Source of the DNA: Streptomyces sp. ASQP_92
GTDB lineage: Bacteria; Actinomycetota; Actinomycetes; Streptomycetales; Streptomycetaceae
Length of the DNA stretch: 64,000 nt
Assembly (NCBI RefSeq): GCF_025399895.1
Contig: NZ_JAODUA010000010.1
Coordinates: 186,001-250,000, forward strand
Direction: 5' to 3'
Both the position numbers and the translations under genes were made by a program. This document shows, in pieces, positions 16,307 through 24,473 of the stretch. The notes under the pieces are model-generated. The model was not told the origin of the DNA, did no database searches, and saw only the letters and a list, made by a program, of their open reading frames with translations. Within the stretch, counting starts at the first letter, position 1. The number at the start of each line of letters is the position of its first letter.

Positions 16307-17332
16307 GTGAGTGAACAGAGCAATTTCCCCTGGGGGCCCGCCACCGGCGTCGGTTCGATGCCGGGCGGCGACGCCCGGGAGACCGCGAAGACCGTCACCG
16401 GATCGCTGATCGGCGCCGAAGGGGCGGCCGGCGACTTCCCCCACCTCGCGGAACTGCCCGCGCGCGGACCCGGCGCCGACATGATCGGCCGCACCATCGG
16501 GCTCCTCGTCGAGATGTACGGACATGTGGAGCCCAGCGGCTGGCGGGTCGGCGACCGGCCCGGCCGCGACACCCGGCGGGCCAGGTCCTGGCTCGGCGAG
16601 GACCTGGACGCCCTGGAGGAATTCACCCAGGAGTACACCGGCCCGCTCAAGGTGCAGGCCGTCGGGCCCTGGACGCTGGCCGCCGCCCTGGAACTCAAGA
16701 ACGGCGAGCTCTCGCTCGGCGACCCCGGCGCCTGCCGCGACCTCGTCGGATCGCTCGCCGAGGGCCTGCGCGACCACCTCGCCGACGTACGCCGCCGCGT
16801 CCCCGGCGCCCAGCTCGTGCTCCAGCTCGACGAACCCTCCCTCACCCCCGTCCTGCGCGGGCAGATCCGTACCGCCAGCGGATACCGCACCTACCGGGCC
16901 GTCGACCGGCAGGTCGTGGAGTCCGCGCTGCGTGAGGTGTTCGCCGTGCACGACGGGCCCGTGATCGTCCACTCCTGCGCCCCCGACGTCCCGTTCGCCC
17001 TGCTCCGCCGGGCCGGCGCGGCCGGGGTGTCGTTCGATTTCTCGCTGCTCACCGAGCGTGACGACGAGCAGATCGGCGAGGCCGCCGAGAGCGGCGTCAA
17101 GCTCTTCGCCGGAGTGGTGCCCCCCACCGACGGCCCATTGTCAGACCCGGCCGGTAGCGTCATGGGAGTCAGGACGCTGTGGCGCAGGCTGGGGCTGAAT
17201 CCGGGGACTCTGGGCGAGTCCGTGGTGATCACCCCGACCTGCGGCATGGCGGGCGCGTCCCCGGCCCACGCCCGGGCCGCGCTCGCCCACTGCGTCCGGG
17301 CGGCGAGATCGCTCGCGGACAACCCTGAGTGA
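16307..17332 (+). CDS. Short cobalamin-independent methionine synthase (MetE C-terminal domain type)
   Basis: 341-residue protein equivalent to the catalytic C-terminal barrel of MetE only; full MetE is about 750-770 residues. The zinc-binding His and Cys are visible in IVHSCAPD and the last Cys in TPTCGMAGA; the Glu ligand of E. coli MetE appears to be replaced at GVSFDFSLL. Such short forms have been proposed to make methionine with a methyl donor other than folate polyglutamate; donor here unknown. TAGGCT at 16295-16300 lies six bases before the GTG, suggesting a leaderless message. ligA follows 25 bases after its stop with a strong RBS, so the two may share a transcript. Confidence 0.82.
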   Translation: MSEQSNFPWGPATGVGSMPGGDARETAKTVTGSLIGAEGAAGDFPHLAELPARGPGADMIGRTIGLLVEMYGHVEPSGWRVGDRPGRDTRRARSWLGEDLDALEEFTQEYTGPLKVQAVGPWTLAAALELKNGELSLGDPGACRDLVGSLAEGLRDHLADVRRRVPGAQLVLQLDEPSLTPVLRGQIRTASGYRTYRAVDRQVVESALREVFAVHDGPVIVHSCAPDVPFALLRRAGAAGVSFDFSLLTERDDEQIGEAAESGVKLFAGVVPPTDGPLSDPAGSVMGVRTLWRRLGLNPGTLGESVVITPTCGMAGASPAHARAALAHCVRAARSLADNPE

Positions 17333-17357
17333 CGGGGACAACGGGAAACGGGAGGAC

Positions 17358-19559
17358 ATGACGGTGGCTGGCGAACAGAACGCAGCGGTGCCGGCGGAGG
17401 CACGGGAGAAGCACGCGCTCCTCGCCGAACAGATCGAGGAGCACCGCTTCCGGTACTACGTCCGGGACCAACCGGTCATCAGCGACGGCGACTTCGACAA
17501 GCTGCTCCGCTCCCTCGAAGCCCTGGAGGACGAGCACCCCGAGCTGCGCACGCCCGACTCGCCGACCCAGAAGGTCGCGGGCGCCTACGAGACGGACTTC
17601 GCCTCGGTCGAGCACCGCGAGCGGATGCTGTCCCTGGACAACGCCTTCGACGACGAGGAACTGGCCGCCTGGTCCGAGCGCATCGCCAAGGACGTCGGCA
17701 CCGGCTCCTACCACTACCTGTGCGAGCTGAAGGTCGACGGCCTCGCCGTGAACCTGACGTACGAACACGGCAGGCTGACCCGCGCCGCCACCCGCGGCGA
17801 CGGCCGCACCGGCGAGGACATCACGCCCAACGTGCGCACCATCGCGGACATCCCGACCCGCCTCAAGGGCGACCGCATCCCCGCACTCGTCGAGATCCGC
17901 GGCGAGGTCTACTTCCCGATGGAGGCCTTCCAGGGCCTCAACGCCCGCCTGGTCGAGGCCGGCGACAAGCCGTTCGCCAACCCGCGCAACGCGGCCGCCG
18001 GATCGCTGCGCCAGAAGGACCCCAAGGTCACCGCCACGCGGCCGCTGCACATGGTGGTGCACGGCATCGGCGCCCGCGAGGGGTTCGACATCGACCGCCT
18101 CTCCCAGGCGTACGACCTGCTGCGCGAATGGGGCCTGCCGACCGCCCAGCACAACAAGGTCGTCAACTCCCTCGAAGAAGTACGGCAGTTCATCGCCTAC
18201 ATGGGTGAGAACCGGCACTCGGTGGTGGAGCACGAGATCGACGGCGTCGTCGTCAAGCTCGACGAGATCCCTCTCCAGGGCCGCCTCGGCTCCACCGCGC
18301 GCGCCCCGCGCTGGGCCATCGCCTGGAAGTACGCGCCCGAAGAGGTCAACACCAAGCTCATCAACATCCGCGTGGGCGTGGGCCGCACCGGCCGGGTCAC
18401 GCCCTACGCCCAGGTCGAGCCGGTCACCGTGGCCGGCTCCGAGGTCGAGTTCGCCACCCTCCACAACCAGGAGGTGGTCAAGGCCAAGGGCGTCCTCATC
18501 GGCGACACCGTGGTGCTGCGCAAGGCCGGGGACGTCATCCCCGAGATCCTCGGCCCCGTCGCCGACCTGCGGGACGGCAGCGAGTACCCCTTCGAGATGC
18601 CCACCGAGTGCCCGGAGTGCGGCACCGGTCTGCGTCCGATGAAGGAGGGCGACATCGACCTGCGCTGCCCCAACGCACAGTCCTGCCCCGCCCAATTGAG
18701 GGAGCGCCTCTTCTACCTGGCGGGACGCAAGAGCCTCGACATCGAGAACTTCGGGTACGTGGCGGCCGCCGCGCTCACCAAACCCCTCGAACCGGCCACC
18801 CCGCCGCTGCGCGACGAGGGCGACCTCTTCGACCTCACGATGGATCAGCTCCTGCCCATCCGGGCGTACGTCCTGGACCAGGACAGCGGACTGCCCAAGC
18901 GCGACCCCAAGACGGGCGAGGAGAAGACCGCCCTCGTCTTCGCCAACATGAACGGCGAACCGCGCAAGAACGCCGTCTCCATGCTGGAGAACATCGCGGC
19001 CGCCAAGGAGCGCCCGCTCGCCCGCATCCTCACGGGTCTCTCCATCCGCCACGTCGGCCCGGTCGCCGCGGTGGCGCTGGCCCGCGAATTCCGCTCCATC
19101 GACCGCATCCAGCAGGCCGGCGAGGAGGAACTCGCCGCGGTCGAGGGCGTGGGCGCCATCATCGCGGCCTCCCTCAAGCAGTGGTTCGTCGAGGAGTGGC
19201 ACCAGGAGATCCTGCGCAAGTGGAAGGCCGCGGGCGTGCGCATGGAGGACGAGAGCACCGGCGAGGACGAGGGGCCCCGCCCGCTGGAGGGGCTCACCGT
19301 CGTCGTGACCGGAACTCTTGAGCGGCACACCAGAGATGGCGCGAAAGAAGCGCTCCAGAGCCGCGGAGCCAAGGTCACCGGCTCCGTCTCCAAGAAGACG
19401 TCGTTCGTCGTCGTCGGCGACAGCCCCGGATCCAAGTACGACAAGGCGATGCAGCTGAAGGTTCCGGTTCTGGACGAGGACGGCTTCGCCGTTCTCCTGG
19501 AGCAGGGGCCCGAAGCGGCGAGAGAAGCCGCGATGCCCACCGCCCCAGAGGGGGAATGA
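17358..19559 (+). CDS. ligA: NAD-dependent DNA ligase LigA
   Basis: Essential replicative ligase, 733 residues. Adenylation domain with the nucleotidyl Lys125 in CELKVDGLAV; the Ia NAD+ pocket motif (FRYYVRDQPVISDGDFDKLL) is near residue 30. The OB fold is followed by a four-cysteine zinc finger (CPECGTGLR ... CPNAQSCPAQLR), helix-hairpin-helix repeats (LSIRHVGPVAAVALA and VEGVGAIIAASL) and a terminal BRCT domain (LEGLTVVVTGTLERHTRDG onward). It is 60 residues longer than E. coli LigA, mainly from an insertion between zinc finger and HhH (around YVAAAALTKPLEPATPPLRD), which I believe is usual in Streptomyces. Start ATG has GGGAGGA upstream. Confidence 0.97.
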   Translation: MTVAGEQNAAVPAEAREKHALLAEQIEEHRFRYYVRDQPVISDGDFDKLLRSLEALEDEHPELRTPDSPTQKVAGAYETDFASVEHRERMLSLDNAFDDEELAAWSERIAKDVGTGSYHYLCELKVDGLAVNLTYEHGRLTRAATRGDGRTGEDITPNVRTIADIPTRLKGDRIPALVEIRGEVYFPMEAFQGLNARLVEAGDKPFANPRNAAAGSLRQKDPKVTATRPLHMVVHGIGAREGFDIDRLSQAYDLLREWGLPTAQHNKVVNSLEEVRQFIAYMGENRHSVVEHEIDGVVVKLDEIPLQGRLGSTARAPRWAIAWKYAPEEVNTKLINIRVGVGRTGRVTPYAQVEPVTVAGSEVEFATLHNQEVVKAKGVLIGDTVVLRKAGDVIPEILGPVADLRDGSEYPFEMPTECPECGTGLRPMKEGDIDLRCPNAQSCPAQLRERLFYLAGRKSLDIENFGYVAAAALTKPLEPATPPLRDEGDLFDLTMDQLLPIRAYVLDQDSGLPKRDPKTGEEKTALVFANMNGEPRKNAVSMLENIAAAKERPLARILTGLSIRHVGPVAAVALAREFRSIDRIQQAGEEELAAVEGVGAIIAASLKQWFVEEWHQEILRKWKAAGVRMEDESTGEDEGPRPLEGLTVVVTGTLERHTRDGAKEALQSRGAKVTGSVSKKTSFVVVGDSPGSKYDKAMQLKVPVLDEDGFAVLLEQGPEAAREAAMPTAPEGE

Positions 19560-19833
19560 GACTCAAACAAGGGTAGTAACAGGGGGCCTGGAGGCTGCGC
19601 GGAGTCACCCGTTCGGCGCATAGCAGACCGATGCGGGTGCCTGGGTCGCATTCGGGCAAGAGCTGTAGACCGCTGCCCGACAGTGCCCTTCGCGGCCTAC
19701 TGTTGAGATGTGCGCCTGTCGTGCACGGCTGTTGACCCCTGATGTGGAGCGCTTGGGGTGGCACACCAGTCGTGGTGGCATGACATGGGGGCCATCGCGT
19801 GCACGGGCACCGCCGGCTGTGAGAGGGACGGGA

Positions 19834-21951
19834 ATGAAACCGACCGAGAGCACCGCCCCGGCCGTGAGGCTGCGCGGGTTCACGGGCTTTTCGTCCAGGA
19901 TGACGGCCGTCGTCACAGGCCTCGCGGGCGTGGTCCTCGCCACCGGCCTCTACCGCGCCGTCCAAGAGGGCGACGCCGTGTTCCCCGGCGGGACGACGGG
20001 CTGGTCGCTCGCCGTCCTCACCGGCATCATCATCGGCCACCTCGTCGCGCTCGGCCGTGACCGCTGGTGGGGCGGCACCGGCTCCGGCGCCGCCCTCACC
20101 CTCGCCGTACTGCTCCTGTACGGCTGGCTACCGGCCGCGCTCATCAGCCTCGCGGTGGTGGTCCTGGTCGGCGCGGCGCGCCGCAACCGCTGGCGTCAGG
20201 GCATGCTGCACGGCGCCGTGGACGTCCTCGGCATAGCCTCCGCCGGCCTGGTCCTGGCCGCGTTCGACGTCGTCCCGGCGGTGGCCCACCCGTGGTGGCC
20301 CACCCAGTGGAGCGTCGCCACCGTCCCCGAGATCGTCCTCGCCGCCGGCACCTATCTGCTGATCACCAGGATCCTGCTCTGGTACGCGCTCGCGCCCCGC
20401 GGCGGACTGCCCACGGTGGCCCGCACGGCCCTGCTCAGACAAGGTCTCGTGGCGGTCGCGCTGCTCGGCATCGCCCCGCTCATCTGCGTCGTCGCCATGT
20501 CGGTGCCCATCGTGCTGCCGCTGTTCGCGGTGCCGCTCGTCGCCCTCGACTCGACGCTGTGGATAGCCCGGGCCCGCGCCGAGGAACAACTGCGCGACCC
20601 GCTCACCGGGCTCCCCAACCGCCAATGGCTCCTGGAGCGCACCTGGTCGGCCCTGGAGGAGGCGGAGAACACCGGCACCCGCTCGGCCCTCGTCCTCATC
20701 GACCTGGACCGCTTCCGCTCGGTCAACGACACCCTCGGCCACCTCGCCGGAGACCGCCTCCTCCTCCAGATAGCCGAACGGCTGCGGACCGCTCTGCCGC
20801 GCGGCGCGGAGGCGGCCAGGCTCGGCGGCGACGAGTTCGCCGTGCTGCTGCCCGTCTGCGACTCCGCGACCAGCGTCATGCGCACCGCCCGCGCCCTGGT
20901 CGCCGAGCTGTCCTCGCCGCTCGACCTCGACGGGCTGACCCTCGTCCTGGAGGCCAGCGCGGGTGTGGCGCTCTTCCCCGACCACGCCCTGGACGCCGAG
21001 GGGCTGCTGCGCCGGGCCGACGTCGCGATGTACCAGGCCAAGCGGGACCGTACGGGCGTGGAGGTCTACGAGTCCAAGCGCGACTCCAACACCCCTGACC
21101 GGCTCGGCCTGTTGGGCGATCTGCGGCGCGCGCTCGACGCCGGGGACGTGGAGCTGCACTACCAGCCGAAGGTCCAGTTCGACGGCCGGGTGGCGGGGCT
21201 CGAAGCCCTGGTGCGCTGGGTGCACCCCGAGCGCGGGCGGGTCTCTCCCGACGAGTTCATCGCGATCGCCGAGTCCAGCGGGCTGATGCCGCACCTCACC
21301 GAGTACGTCCTGGAGACCGCGCTCGCCCAGGTCGCCCGGTGGCGCGCCCAGGGTCTTGACGTTCCGGTCGCCGTCAACGTCTCCCCGCGCGACGTCCACA
21401 CCCCGGGCTTCGCGGGAGCCGTCGCCGCCCGGCTCGCCCGGCACGGCGTGCCGCCCGGCTCGCTCCAACTGGAGATAACCGAACACGTCCTCCTTGAGGA
21501 CCCGCAGCGGGCCGCCGACACCCTCGCCGGTCTCACCGCCCACGGCGTCAAGATGTCCCTCGACGACTTCGGTACGGGGTACTCCTCGCTGGTCCACCTC
21601 AGGCGGCTGCCGGTCAGCGAGCTGAAGATCGACCGCTCGTTCGTCGCGCGGCTCGCCATCGACACCGAGGACGCGGAGATCGTCCGCTGCACCGTCGACC
21701 TCGCCCACTCGCTCGGGCTGCTCGTGGTCGCGGAGGGGGTCGAGGACGACGAGACGTGGGAGCGGCTGCGGGACCTCGGCTGCGATGCGGTGCAGGGGTG
21801 GTTGGTGGCCGCCGCGATGCCGCCGGCGGAGGCGACGGCCTGGCTGCTCGCCCGTGGCGACTCCGGGTGGCACCGGCCCGCCGAGATCGCGGCGGCGGCC
21901 GCCCGCGCCCAGGCCGAAGCGGCCCGCACCTCGGGCCAGCCCGTCCAATAA
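19834..21951 (+). CDS. rmdB: Membrane-bound GGDEF-EAL protein, RmdB-like (c-di-GMP synthesis/degradation)
   Basis: 705 residues: about six membrane segments (residues 20-235), then GGDEF and EAL domains. The GGDEF motif is intact at residues 331-335 (ARLGGDEFAVLL) but the inhibitory RxxD site is not present (RGAEAARL before the motif). The EAL domain has every catalytic element: EALVRW at 457-462, NVSP, LEITEHVL, DDFGTGYSSL, KIDRSF and AEGVED. It should therefore be able to hydrolyse c-di-GMP. Position directly after ligA agrees with my memory of RmdB (SCO5495), a phosphodiesterase affecting aerial development; that orthology was not checked. ATG at 19834 with GAGAGGGA six bases upstream is chosen over longer frames. 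The 274 bases before it hold no identified element. Confidence 0.88.
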   Translation: MKPTESTAPAVRLRGFTGFSSRMTAVVTGLAGVVLATGLYRAVQEGDAVFPGGTTGWSLAVLTGIIIGHLVALGRDRWWGGTGSGAALTLAVLLLYGWLPAALISLAVVVLVGAARRNRWRQGMLHGAVDVLGIASAGLVLAAFDVVPAVAHPWWPTQWSVATVPEIVLAAGTYLLITRILLWYALAPRGGLPTVARTALLRQGLVAVALLGIAPLICVVAMSVPIVLPLFAVPLVALDSTLWIARARAEEQLRDPLTGLPNRQWLLERTWSALEEAENTGTRSALVLIDLDRFRSVNDTLGHLAGDRLLLQIAERLRTALPRGAEAARLGGDEFAVLLPVCDSATSVMRTARALVAELSSPLDLDGLTLVLEASAGVALFPDHALDAEGLLRRADVAMYQAKRDRTGVEVYESKRDSNTPDRLGLLGDLRRALDAGDVELHYQPKVQFDGRVAGLEALVRWVHPERGRVSPDEFIAIAESSGLMPHLTEYVLETALAQVARWRAQGLDVPVAVNVSPRDVHTPGFAGAVAARLARHGVPPGSLQLEITEHVLLEDPQRAADTLAGLTAHGVKMSLDDFGTGYSSLVHLRRLPVSELKIDRSFVARLAIDTEDAEIVRCTVDLAHSLGLLVVAEGVEDDETWERLRDLGCDAVQGWLVAAAMPPAEATAWLLARGDSGWHRPAEIAAAAARAQAEAARTSGQPVQ

Positions 21952-21954
21952 CCC

Positions 21955-22308
21955 CCTGGGGCTCCGCCCCAGACCCCGCATCGCGCCTGAACGGCGCTCG
22001 TCCTCAAACGCCGGACAGGCTGAAATGCCCCGCTGCGGGCCCGCACCAGTGCCGCTAAGGGGCGCGGGGAACTGCGCGACCAGCCACGCACGGCCCGCAG
22101 ACGAAAGCGGGTTTCAGGGGCGCGGGGAACTGCGCGATCAACCCCGCACGGTCCGCGGACGGAGGGGCTTTTGGGGGCGCGGGGAACTGCGCGAGGAGCG
22201 ACCGAGGCCCGCGGACGAAGGGGCATCTAGGGGCGCGGGGAACTGCGCGATCGGCCCCGTACGGTCTGCGGCGAGAGGCGGGTTGTGGGGGCGCGGGGAA
22301 CCGCGCGA
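21955..22308. repeat. Interspersed repeat cluster, five units with ~57-base period
   Basis: The 473-base gap before gatC begins with CTGGGGCTCCGCCCCAGACC and CTCAAACGCCGGA, then carries five copies of GGGGCGCGGGGAACTGCGCG(A) starting at 22059, 22117, 22174, 22230 and 22288, so the period is 56-58 bases. Between copies is a diverged (C/G)C(A)CGCACGG(T/C)CCGC(A/G)GACGAA segment. The core reads as an imperfect palindrome (CGCGGGGAACTGCGCG). The same core occurs at 26393-26610, 37558-37639 (reversed), 61107-61327 and 63938-63957 (reversed). No open reading frame with a start and RBS is present. Confidence 0.85.
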
Positions 22309-22424
22309 GAGGCGGGCGGAGTGCCCAGGGTTGAGAGGGTCGGGGATATCCGTTTCGTGGTGTGGGGGCACCGCCCCATAGGATTGGGGCCACACCACAC
22401 TCACTCACCCCTGAGGATCGCTGC

Positions 22425-22721
22425 ATGCCTGGCATTACGCGCGAGGAGGTCGCCCACCTCGCCCGGCTGGCGCGTCTGGAGCTGAAGGGCGAAGAGCTCG
22501 ACCACTTCGCCGGACAGCTCGACGACATCATCGGCGCGGTCGCCCGCGTCTCCGAGGTCGCCGACCAAGACGTACCCCCGACCTCCCACCCGCTGCCGCT
22601 GACCAATGTCATGCGCGCGGACGAGGTCCGTCCGTCGCTCACCCCCGCGCAGGCGCTCTCCGGCGCCCCGGCCCAGGAGCAGCAGCGTTTCAAGGTGCCG
22701 CAGATCCTGGGGGAGGACTAA
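22425..22721 (+). CDS. gatC: Aspartyl/glutamyl-tRNA amidotransferase subunit C
   Basis: 98-residue GatC, the tether that holds GatA and GatB together. Characteristic start ITREEVAHLARLARLELKGEELDHFAGQLDDIIGAV and the downstream PTSHPLPLTNVMRADEV ... RFKVPQIL stretch that wraps the other subunits. The ATG at 22425 has TGAGGA seven bases upstream; the open frame upstream runs into the repeat cluster and is not coding. gatA follows five bases after its stop. Confidence 0.96.
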   Translation: MPGITREEVAHLARLARLELKGEELDHFAGQLDDIIGAVARVSEVADQDVPPTSHPLPLTNVMRADEVRPSLTPAQALSGAPAQEQQRFKVPQILGED

Positions 22722-22726
22722 TCACC

Positions 22727-24220
22727 ATGACGGACATCATCAAGCTCACCGCGGCCGAGATCGCCGCGAAGATCGCGTCCGGCGAACTCACCGCCGTCGA
22801 GGTCACCGAGGCCCACCTGGCGCGCATCGAGGCCGTCGACGAGAAGGTCCACGCCTTCCTGCACGTCGACCGCGAGGGCGCGCTCGCGCAGGCCCGCGCC
22901 GTCGACGCCAAGCGTGCGGCCGGCGAGAAGCTCGGCCCGCTGGCCGGCGTGCCCCTGGCCCTGAAGGACATCTTCACCACCGAGGGCATCCCGACCACCG
23001 TCGGCTCGAAGATCCTCGAAGGCTGGATCCCGCCGTACGACGCGACGCTCACCAAGCGCCTCAAGGACGCCGACGTCGTCATCCTCGGCAAGACCAACAT
23101 GGACGAGTTCGCCATGGGGTCGTCGACGGAGAACAGCGCGTACGGGCCGACCGGCAACCCGTGGGACCTGACCCGGATCCCGGGCGGCTCCGGCGGTGGG
23201 TCGAGCGCGGCCCTCGCCTCCTACGAGGCCCCGCTCGCCATCGGCACGGACACCGGCGGCTCCATCCGCCAGCCCGCCGCCGTCACCGGCACCGTCGGCG
23301 TCAAGCCGACCTACGGCGCGGTCTCCCGCTACGGCATGGTGGCGTTCAGCAGCAGCCTCGACCAGGGCGGCCCCTGCGCCCGTACGGTCCTGGACGCGGC
23401 GCTGCTCCACGAGGTCATCGCCGGGCACGACCCGCTCGACTCCACGTCCATCGACGCCCCGGTCCCGCCGGTCGTCGAGGCCGCCCGCAACGGCAGCGTC
23501 TCGGGCATGCGCGTCGGCGTCGTCAAGCAGTTCTCCGGCGAGGGCTACCAGGCCGGCGTCGTCCAGCGGTTCAACGAGTCGGTCGAACTGCTGAAGTCCC
23601 TCGGCGCCGAGATCGTCGAGCTGGACTGCCCGTCCTTCGACCTGGCCCTGTCGGCGTACTACCTGATCGCGCCGTCCGAGTGCTCCTCCAACCTGGCCCG
23701 CTTCGACGCCATGCGCTACGGCCTGCGGGTCGGCGACGACGGCACGAAGTCCGCCGAGGACGTCACCGCGCTGACCCGCGAGGCCGGCTTCGGCGACGAG
23801 GTCAAGCGCCGCATCATCCTCGGTACGTACGCGCTGAGCTCCGGCTACTACGACGCGTACTACGGCTCGGCCCAGAAGGTCCGCACGCTGATCACCCGGG
23901 ACTTCGAGAAGGCCTTCGAGCAGGTCGACGTGATCGTCTCGCCGACCACGCCCACCACCGCCTTCCCGATCGGCGAGCGCGCCGACGACCCGATGGCGAT
24001 GTACCTCGCCGACCTGTGCACCATCCCGACCAACATGGCGGGCAACGCCGCCATGTCGCTGCCCTGCGGTCTCGCGCCGGAGGACGGCCTCCCGGTCGGG
24101 CTCCAGATCATCGCCCCCGCCATGAAGGACGACCGTCTGTACAAGGTCGGCGCCGCCGTCGAGGCCGCCTTCGTGGAAAAGTGGGGACACCCGCTGCTCG
24201 AGGAGGCTCCGTCGCTGTGA
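22727..24220 (+). CDS. gatA: Aspartyl/glutamyl-tRNA amidotransferase subunit A
   Basis: Glutaminase subunit, 497 residues, of the enzyme that turns Glu-tRNA(Gln) (and often Asp-tRNA(Asn)) into the amide form. Amidase-signature catalytic triad can be placed: Lys80 in LALKDIF, cis-Ser155 in IPGGSGGGSS and nucleophile Ser179 in TDTGGSIRQP. The end EEAPSL is followed by a GTG that overlaps the stop (GTGA at 24217-24220) and starts a 79-residue protein before gatB. Translated together with gatC. Confidence 0.97.
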   Translation: MTDIIKLTAAEIAAKIASGELTAVEVTEAHLARIEAVDEKVHAFLHVDREGALAQARAVDAKRAAGEKLGPLAGVPLALKDIFTTEGIPTTVGSKILEGWIPPYDATLTKRLKDADVVILGKTNMDEFAMGSSTENSAYGPTGNPWDLTRIPGGSGGGSSAALASYEAPLAIGTDTGGSIRQPAAVTGTVGVKPTYGAVSRYGMVAFSSSLDQGGPCARTVLDAALLHEVIAGHDPLDSTSIDAPVPPVVEAARNGSVSGMRVGVVKQFSGEGYQAGVVQRFNESVELLKSLGAEIVELDCPSFDLALSAYYLIAPSECSSNLARFDAMRYGLRVGDDGTKSAEDVTALTREAGFGDEVKRRIILGTYALSSGYYDAYYGSAQKVRTLITRDFEKAFEQVDVIVSPTTPTTAFPIGERADDPMAMYLADLCTIPTNMAGNAAMSLPCGLAPEDGLPVGLQIIAPAMKDDRLYKVGAAVEAAFVEKWGHPLLEEAPSL

Positions 24221-24456
24221 GTGCACTGACCAAGGCCAAGGGATTCAAGAAGTCCAAGGCCGGCACGTACCTGTCCATCGGCACCACCGCCTTCGGTGCC
24301 ATCAGCGTCGTCAAGCAGGCCAAGAAGGCCCGCACCGAGAACGACACGCTGAAGCTGATCGACGCCGTCGTCTCCGCCGCCGCCATCGCCACCGGTGTCG
24401 CCATCCTGCTGCGCGAGCTCAAGCGCATCGGTGACGACGACGTCCTGTTGGGCTGA
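24217..24456 (+). CDS. Small amphipathic protein encoded between gatA and gatB, 79 residues
   Basis: Unrecognised protein whose GTG overlaps the gatA stop by four bases and whose stop is 17 bases before gatB, so it is translationally coupled into the amidotransferase operon. Sequence: basic start (SALTKAKGFKKSKAG), a weak hydrophobic segment (TYLSIGTTAFGAISVV), a charged linker (KQAKKARTENDTLK), a stronger one (LIDAVVSAAAIATGVAILL) and an acidic end. It could lie at the membrane as a two-helix protein. I recall an equivalent small gene in S. coelicolor (SCO5500), so it appears conserved, but I know of no function. Codon use matches its neighbours. Confidence 0.85.
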   Translation: MSALTKAKGFKKSKAGTYLSIGTTAFGAISVVKQAKKARTENDTLKLIDAVVSAAAIATGVAILLRELKRIGDDDVLLG

Positions 24457-24473
24457 GAGGGAAGTTTTTCACC

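Noticed and set aside
22059..22308. CRISPR-like array (21-base repeats with ~36-base spacers)
   Set aside because: The spacers are diverged copies of one another, the repeat core occurs singly elsewhere in the window, and there are no cas genes. It is a tandem/interspersed repeat.
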